A DNA stretch of 17,869 nucleotides from JAAYEB01 sp035306725 (GTDB lineage: Bacteria; Fibrobacterota; Chitinivibrionia; Chitinivibrionales; Chitinispirillaceae): NCBI GenBank assembly GCA_035306725.1, contig DATGNN010000298.1, positions 1-17,869 of the forward strand, written 5' to 3'. The notes beneath the pieces were generated by a model, which saw only the letters and a list, made by a program, of their open reading frames with translations, made no database searches and was not told where the DNA came from. Of this stretch, positions 15,398 to 17,869 are shown one piece after another. The position numbers were made by a program, and so were the translations under genes. The stretch's first letter is position 1; each line of letters starts with the position of its first letter.

Positions 15398-15416
15398 AGG
15401 AGGTTTTTTGGATTTT

Positions 15417-16733
15417 ATGAACTCAGTTCTCATTATAGGCAATGGAGGACGAGAGCATGCTATTTTAAAGGCCCTGTTACGTTCTGATCGACCACTTTGT
15501 TTGTTTGCTTTTCCTGGAAATCCGGGTATGGAGCAGGATGGATGCATGTTGGTTGATAAAAAAATCAACAACATAAGTGATCTTGCAGAGTGGGCACACA
15601 ATAATGGAATAGATCTTACCATTGTTGGTCCTGAAGCTCCACTTGTTGAGGGTATTGTAGATGCTTTTAAGGAAAAGGGCTTAACTATCTTTGGGCCTTC
15701 AAAAAGTGCTGCCAGAATTGAAGGCAGTAAAGCTTTTGCAAAGGAATTGATGGAAAAATATTCCATTCCTACAGCATCCTGCAGTATATTTACTGATAAG
15801 AAATCTGCTCTTGATTATTTGTATCAACATGGAGCGCCAATTGTTATTAAGGTAAGTGGACTTGCTGCTGGAAAAGGTGCTGTTGTATGTGATTCAATCG
15901 AGATAGCAGAAAATACACTTACTGAAATTTTCGATAACAAAAGTTTTGGTGAAGCAGGAAATACTGTAATCCTTGAAGAAAAAATGGTTGGTGAAGAAGC
16001 TTCTGTTTTTGTTCTTACAGATGGCAGGAATTACAAAATATTACCGGTTTCTCAAGACCACAAAGCAATCAATGATGGAGATACTGGGCCTAATACAGGG
16101 GGAATGGGAGCATATGCACCAGCACCAATTATGGATAAAGTGCTGCTCGAAAAAGTTGAAAATCAAATTATTAAACCGGTTTTAGGTGCTATGGAAACAG
16201 AAGGGTGCAGATATCAGGGTTTATTGTACTGTGGTATAATGATCACTTCTGAGGGCCCTAAGGTTGTAGAATTTAACTGTCGTTTTGGAGATCCTGAGAC
16301 TCAGGCTGTATTGCCTCTTGTGAATTCTGACTGGTATGAACTGTTTCGTTCCTGTGCTGCAGGAAAACTGGAAGAAGTGGATTGGAATGTAAGACCAGGA
16401 TACTGTGTTTCTGTGATCCTTGCATCGCGCGGTTATCCGGGAAAATATGAAAAGGGCAAAGTGATTACCGGTATTGAAGAGATTGAGCAGCACAGGGAGA
16501 ACGTGGATATCTATCACAGTGGAACTGCGTTAGACAGAGAAGAGCGTCTGATAACAAATGGTGGAAGAGTACTCGCTGTAAGTGCATGGGCTGATGGTCT
16601 TTTTGAGGCTATTGATGAGGCTTATGAAGGCGTAACGGATATAAATTTTGAAGGGAAAACATACAGAAGTGATATTGGCAGTAAAGGTGTCTCGCGTTTA
16701 AAACTTCAAAGGGAAGAAAATATTGCATTATGA
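15417..16733 (+). CDS. purD: Phosphoribosylamine-glycine ligase
   Basis: PurD (GAR synthetase) couples phosphoribosylamine and glycine with ATP in step two of purine synthesis. From the ATG at 15417 the protein has 438 residues, near the family's usual 420-430. Motifs: N-terminal V-L-I-I-G-N-G-G-R-E-H-A (4-15), G71-P-E-A-P-L-V, ATP-grasp G-L-A-A-G-K-G-A (148-155), L-E-E-K-M-V-G-E-E-A-S (186-196), G-G-M-G-A-Y-A-P, and the GARS signature R-F-G-D-P-E-T-Q (289-296). The strong AGGAGG at 15398-15403 is 13 nt from this ATG but only 4 nt from an in-frame TTG at 15408, so the true start could be TTG. The in-frame ATG at 15330 lies inside a palindrome and is rejected. The stop overlaps the purE start as ATGA. 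Confidence 0.95.
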   Translation: MNSVLIIGNGGREHAILKALLRSDRPLCLFAFPGNPGMEQDGCMLVDKKINNISDLAEWAHNNGIDLTIVGPEAPLVEGIVDAFKEKGLTIFGPSKSAARIEGSKAFAKELMEKYSIPTASCSIFTDKKSALDYLYQHGAPIVIKVSGLAAGKGAVVCDSIEIAENTLTEIFDNKSFGEAGNTVILEEKMVGEEASVFVLTDGRNYKILPVSQDHKAINDGDTGPNTGGMGAYAPAPIMDKVLLEKVENQIIKPVLGAMETEGCRYQGLLYCGIMITSEGPKVVEFNCRFGDPETQAVLPLVNSDWYELFRSCAAGKLEEVDWNVRPGYCVSVILASRGYPGKYEKGKVITGIEEIEQHRENVDIYHSGTALDREERLITNGGRVLAVSAWADGLFEAIDEAYEGVTDINFEGKTYRSDIGSKGVSRLKLQREENIAL

Positions 16734-17185
16734 AAGTAGCAATCGTTTTGGGGTCAAAATCGGATCTTCAGCTTGCCGAAAAAACCGAAAATGTTCTTCA
16801 GGAATTTGGAGTAGAGTACGAATCACTGATTATTTCTGCTCACAGGAATCCAAATAAAATCAGAAAGTTTGCTTTAAGTGCAAAGGATCAGGGTTTTTCT
16901 GTTATTATTGCCATTGCAGGTCTTGCAGCTCATCTTCCGGGTGTAATTGCAAGCCTGACTGTTTTGCCTGTTATTGGGGTACCGGGTGATAGCGGGCCTT
17001 TACGTGGTCAGGATGCTTTGTATTCAATAGTGCAGATGCCTGGTGGGATACCTGTTGCATGTGTTGGTATTGGAAATGCAAAAAACGCGGCTCTTCTTGC
17101 AATTCAGATTTTGGGTTGTGCTGATACTGCCTTAATAGATAAAATGAAAAACTATCGTTTACAGTTTGGTGATAATGAAAGCTGA
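16730..17185 (+). CDS. purE: N5-carboxyaminoimidazole ribonucleotide mutase (PurE class I)
   Basis: PurE converts N5-CAIR to CAIR in purine synthesis. It has 151 residues, slightly short for the family. Motifs are G-S-K-S-D (8-12), the active-site S-A-H38-R, A-A-H-L-P-G (the class I mark, against S-N-x-L in class II AIR carboxylases), and S-I-V-Q-M-P-G-G-I-P-V-A. Differences from E. coli are S-A-H-R-N-P in place of S-A-H-R-T-P, A-G-L-A-A-H in place of A-G-G-A-A-H, and a shortened loop G-I-G-N-A-K-N-A-A where A-I-G-K-A-G-A-A-N-A is usual. Class I enzymes need PurK, which is not in the window. ATG overlaps the purD stop by 4 bp, implying coupled translation. Confidence 0.94.
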   Translation: MKVAIVLGSKSDLQLAEKTENVLQEFGVEYESLIISAHRNPNKIRKFALSAKDQGFSVIIAIAGLAAHLPGVIASLTVLPVIGVPGDSGPLRGQDALYSIVQMPGGIPVACVGIGNAKNAALLAIQILGCADTALIDKMKNYRLQFGDNES

Positions 17186-17792
17186 ACGAATTACACTTCA
17201 CTCAGCTCTTGATAAAAAAAAACATCTGGATTACATTTGCCATCTTATTAAATCGGAGTCGGTTTTCGTTTATCCAACAGATACAATATACGGAATAGGT
17301 GGACGTACAGATTCGGATAATGTTAAAAGCAGAATATTGGAGATCAAAGGCCGGTTTTCGGGTAACCCAATGATTCTTATTGCATCTGATCTGAAGTATT
17401 TTAAACATTACAATATCAGGTTTTCTTCAATTGCATTAAAAATTGCAGATTTATTCTGGCCCGGGCTTTTAACACTGGTACTTCAATCAGACTTAAATCC
17501 GCAGGGAGTTGCAATCCGAATCTCTGATCACCCCTTTATAAAGGCTGTAAATACAATTACAGGTACTCCTCTCTTTTCTACCAGCGCGAATATCAGTAAT
17601 GAAAAATATAATCCTGATCCTGATTTTATTTATAAAACATTTTCAGATAGTGTTGATTTCATGATTGATGCTGGTTTACTTCCTTTGTCTGAGCCATCTA
17701 CTGTTATCAAAATTTCAGAAAGTGATGAAATAACGATTTTAAGGGAAGGTGTTGTTTCAAGAGAAAAGCTTGAATCTGTTATGGATTTATGA
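17175..17792 (+). CDS. tsaC: L-threonylcarbamoyladenylate synthase (TsaC/YrdC/Sua5 family)
   Basis: This enzyme makes threonylcarbamoyl-AMP from threonine, bicarbonate and ATP, the first step to t6A at position 37 of ANN-reading tRNAs. The short form has 205 residues with the YrdC domain only and no C-terminal Sua5 domain. Motifs: Y-P-T-D-T-I-Y-G-I-G (33-42), K58-G-R60 with N-P-M following, W-P-G (95-97), R115 in V-A-I-R-I-S, S-T-S-A-N (135-139), and P-S-T-V-I-K-I (174-180) with L-R-E-G after it. I take the ATG at 17175, which overlaps purE by 11 bp. A GTG three codons earlier is open but less likely. No clear Shine-Dalgarno is seen, which fits translational coupling. The other t6A genes (tsaB, tsaD, tsaE) are not in the window. 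Confidence 0.93.
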   Translation: MKAERITLHSALDKKKHLDYICHLIKSESVFVYPTDTIYGIGGRTDSDNVKSRILEIKGRFSGNPMILIASDLKYFKHYNIRFSSIALKIADLFWPGLLTLVLQSDLNPQGVAIRISDHPFIKAVNTITGTPLFSTSANISNEKYNPDPDFIYKTFSDSVDFMIDAGLLPLSEPSTVIKISESDEITILREGVVSREKLESVMDL

Positions 17793-17869
17793 AGCAATTA
17801 AGGGTCATAAACAAAATAATAAAACATGCACTGAAACGGGTAATGGAAGAACGAGTTACTGAAGCAGCA
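17789..17869 (+). CDS. Start of an unidentified gene, truncated by the window end
   Basis: An ATG at 17789 overlaps the tsaC stop as ATGA, the same coupling seen between purD and purE. The frame then stays open for 27 codons to the last base. The visible peptide is strongly basic and amphipathic (M-K-Q-L-R-V-I-N-K-I-I-K-H-A-L-K-R-V-M-E, then E-R-V-T-E-A-A). It resembles the cytoplasmic leader that precedes the first membrane helix in YihY/BrkB-type proteins, but that is a guess from composition only. No ribosome site is evident beyond what coupling would give. Confidence 0.6.
   Translation, partial: MKQLRVINKIIKHALKRVMEERVTEAA

Larger units (their letters stand above)
15221..15416 (+). promoter_or_regulatory. 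Structured leader upstream of purD
   Basis: A possible weak promoter is TTGTTT (15248-15253), 17 bp, TATTTT (15271-15276). It overlaps a long-range inverted repeat AATCTTG/CAAGATT (15244-15250 and 15283-15289) that could instead belong to the end of the GH9 transcript. Downstream lie two strong hairpins, annotated separately. AAAATCTG occurs three times (from 15220, 15358 and 15386). I do not recognise a known purine or other riboswitch class here. Confidence 0.4.

Noticed and set aside
15330..15416. ATG at 15330 as purD start
   Set aside because: It lies inside a perfect palindrome, and the family begins next to the V-L-I-I-G-N-G-G-R-E-H motif. A strong AGGAGG sits at 15398-15403.
15221..15416. 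Known purine riboswitch upstream of purD
   Set aside because: The conserved three-way-junction sequences are not present; the hairpins are of a different arrangement.
15374..15766. Minus-strand 130-codon frame overlapping the start of purD
   Set aside because: It is antisense to conserved PurD motifs with no family features.
1..17869. tRNA or rRNA genes, CRISPR arrays, insertion sequences or a defence island
   Set aside because: I saw no transposase, no array of regular direct repeats, no cloverleaf-like sequence in the spacers and no defence-type genes; most genes are core metabolism or signalling.

Overview
The window is about 17.9 kb of AT-rich chromosomal DNA (roughly 38-40% G+C by eye) with densely packed protein genes. 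I see no rRNA, tRNA, insertion sequence or CRISPR array. The lineage is an inference. A secreted GH9 enzyme ends in a domain resembling the type IX secretion sorting domain, and it sits among Gram-negative features (a TonB-like C-terminal domain, a PAS/NtrC two-component pair, PdxB). This fits the Fibrobacterota/Bacteroidota side of the tree, with a Fibrobacterota/Chitinivibrionia-like polysaccharide degrader as my best guess.

Layout. (1) 1-5503, plus strand: the 3' part of a PAS histidine kinase, its NtrC-type sigma-54 activator, a membrane HAMP-GGDEF protein (GGDDF variant) and a membrane-anchored TPR protein with a TonB/AgmX-like C-terminus. This is a signalling and envelope block with gaps of 9, 76 and 2 bp. 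(2) 5580-7538, minus strand: a two-gene unit, an ADP-ribosylglycohydrolase-family protein followed by a PfkB/KdgK-like protein that has lost its catalytic aspartate. (3) 7898-10672, plus strand: 4-phosphoerythronate dehydrogenase (pdxB) and decarboxylating 6-phosphogluconate dehydrogenase (gnd). (4) 10711-11169, minus strand: queF (queuosine), divergent from mnmA (2-thiouridine at U34) at 11519-12532. (5) 12785-15220: an 811-residue secreted GH9 enzyme with a discoidin-like domain nested inside its catalytic domain. (6) 15417-17869: purD-purE-tsaC and the start of one more gene, all with overlapping ends, preceded by a hairpin-rich leader.

How the genes fit together. Three genes modify tRNA (queF and mnmA at position 34, tsaC at position 37). 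purD and purE make purines, gnd feeds pentose phosphate, and pdxB draws on erythrose-4-phosphate chemistry for vitamin B6. These are core metabolic genes. The accessory and more unusual items are the GH9 architecture, the pseudokinase-like PfkB protein beside the ADP-ribosylglycohydrolase, the GGDDF cyclase next to the TPR-TonB protein, and the structured leader of purD. I found no clear multi-gene undescribed system. The best leads are the minus-strand pair at 5580-7538, the nested GH9 and the purD leader.
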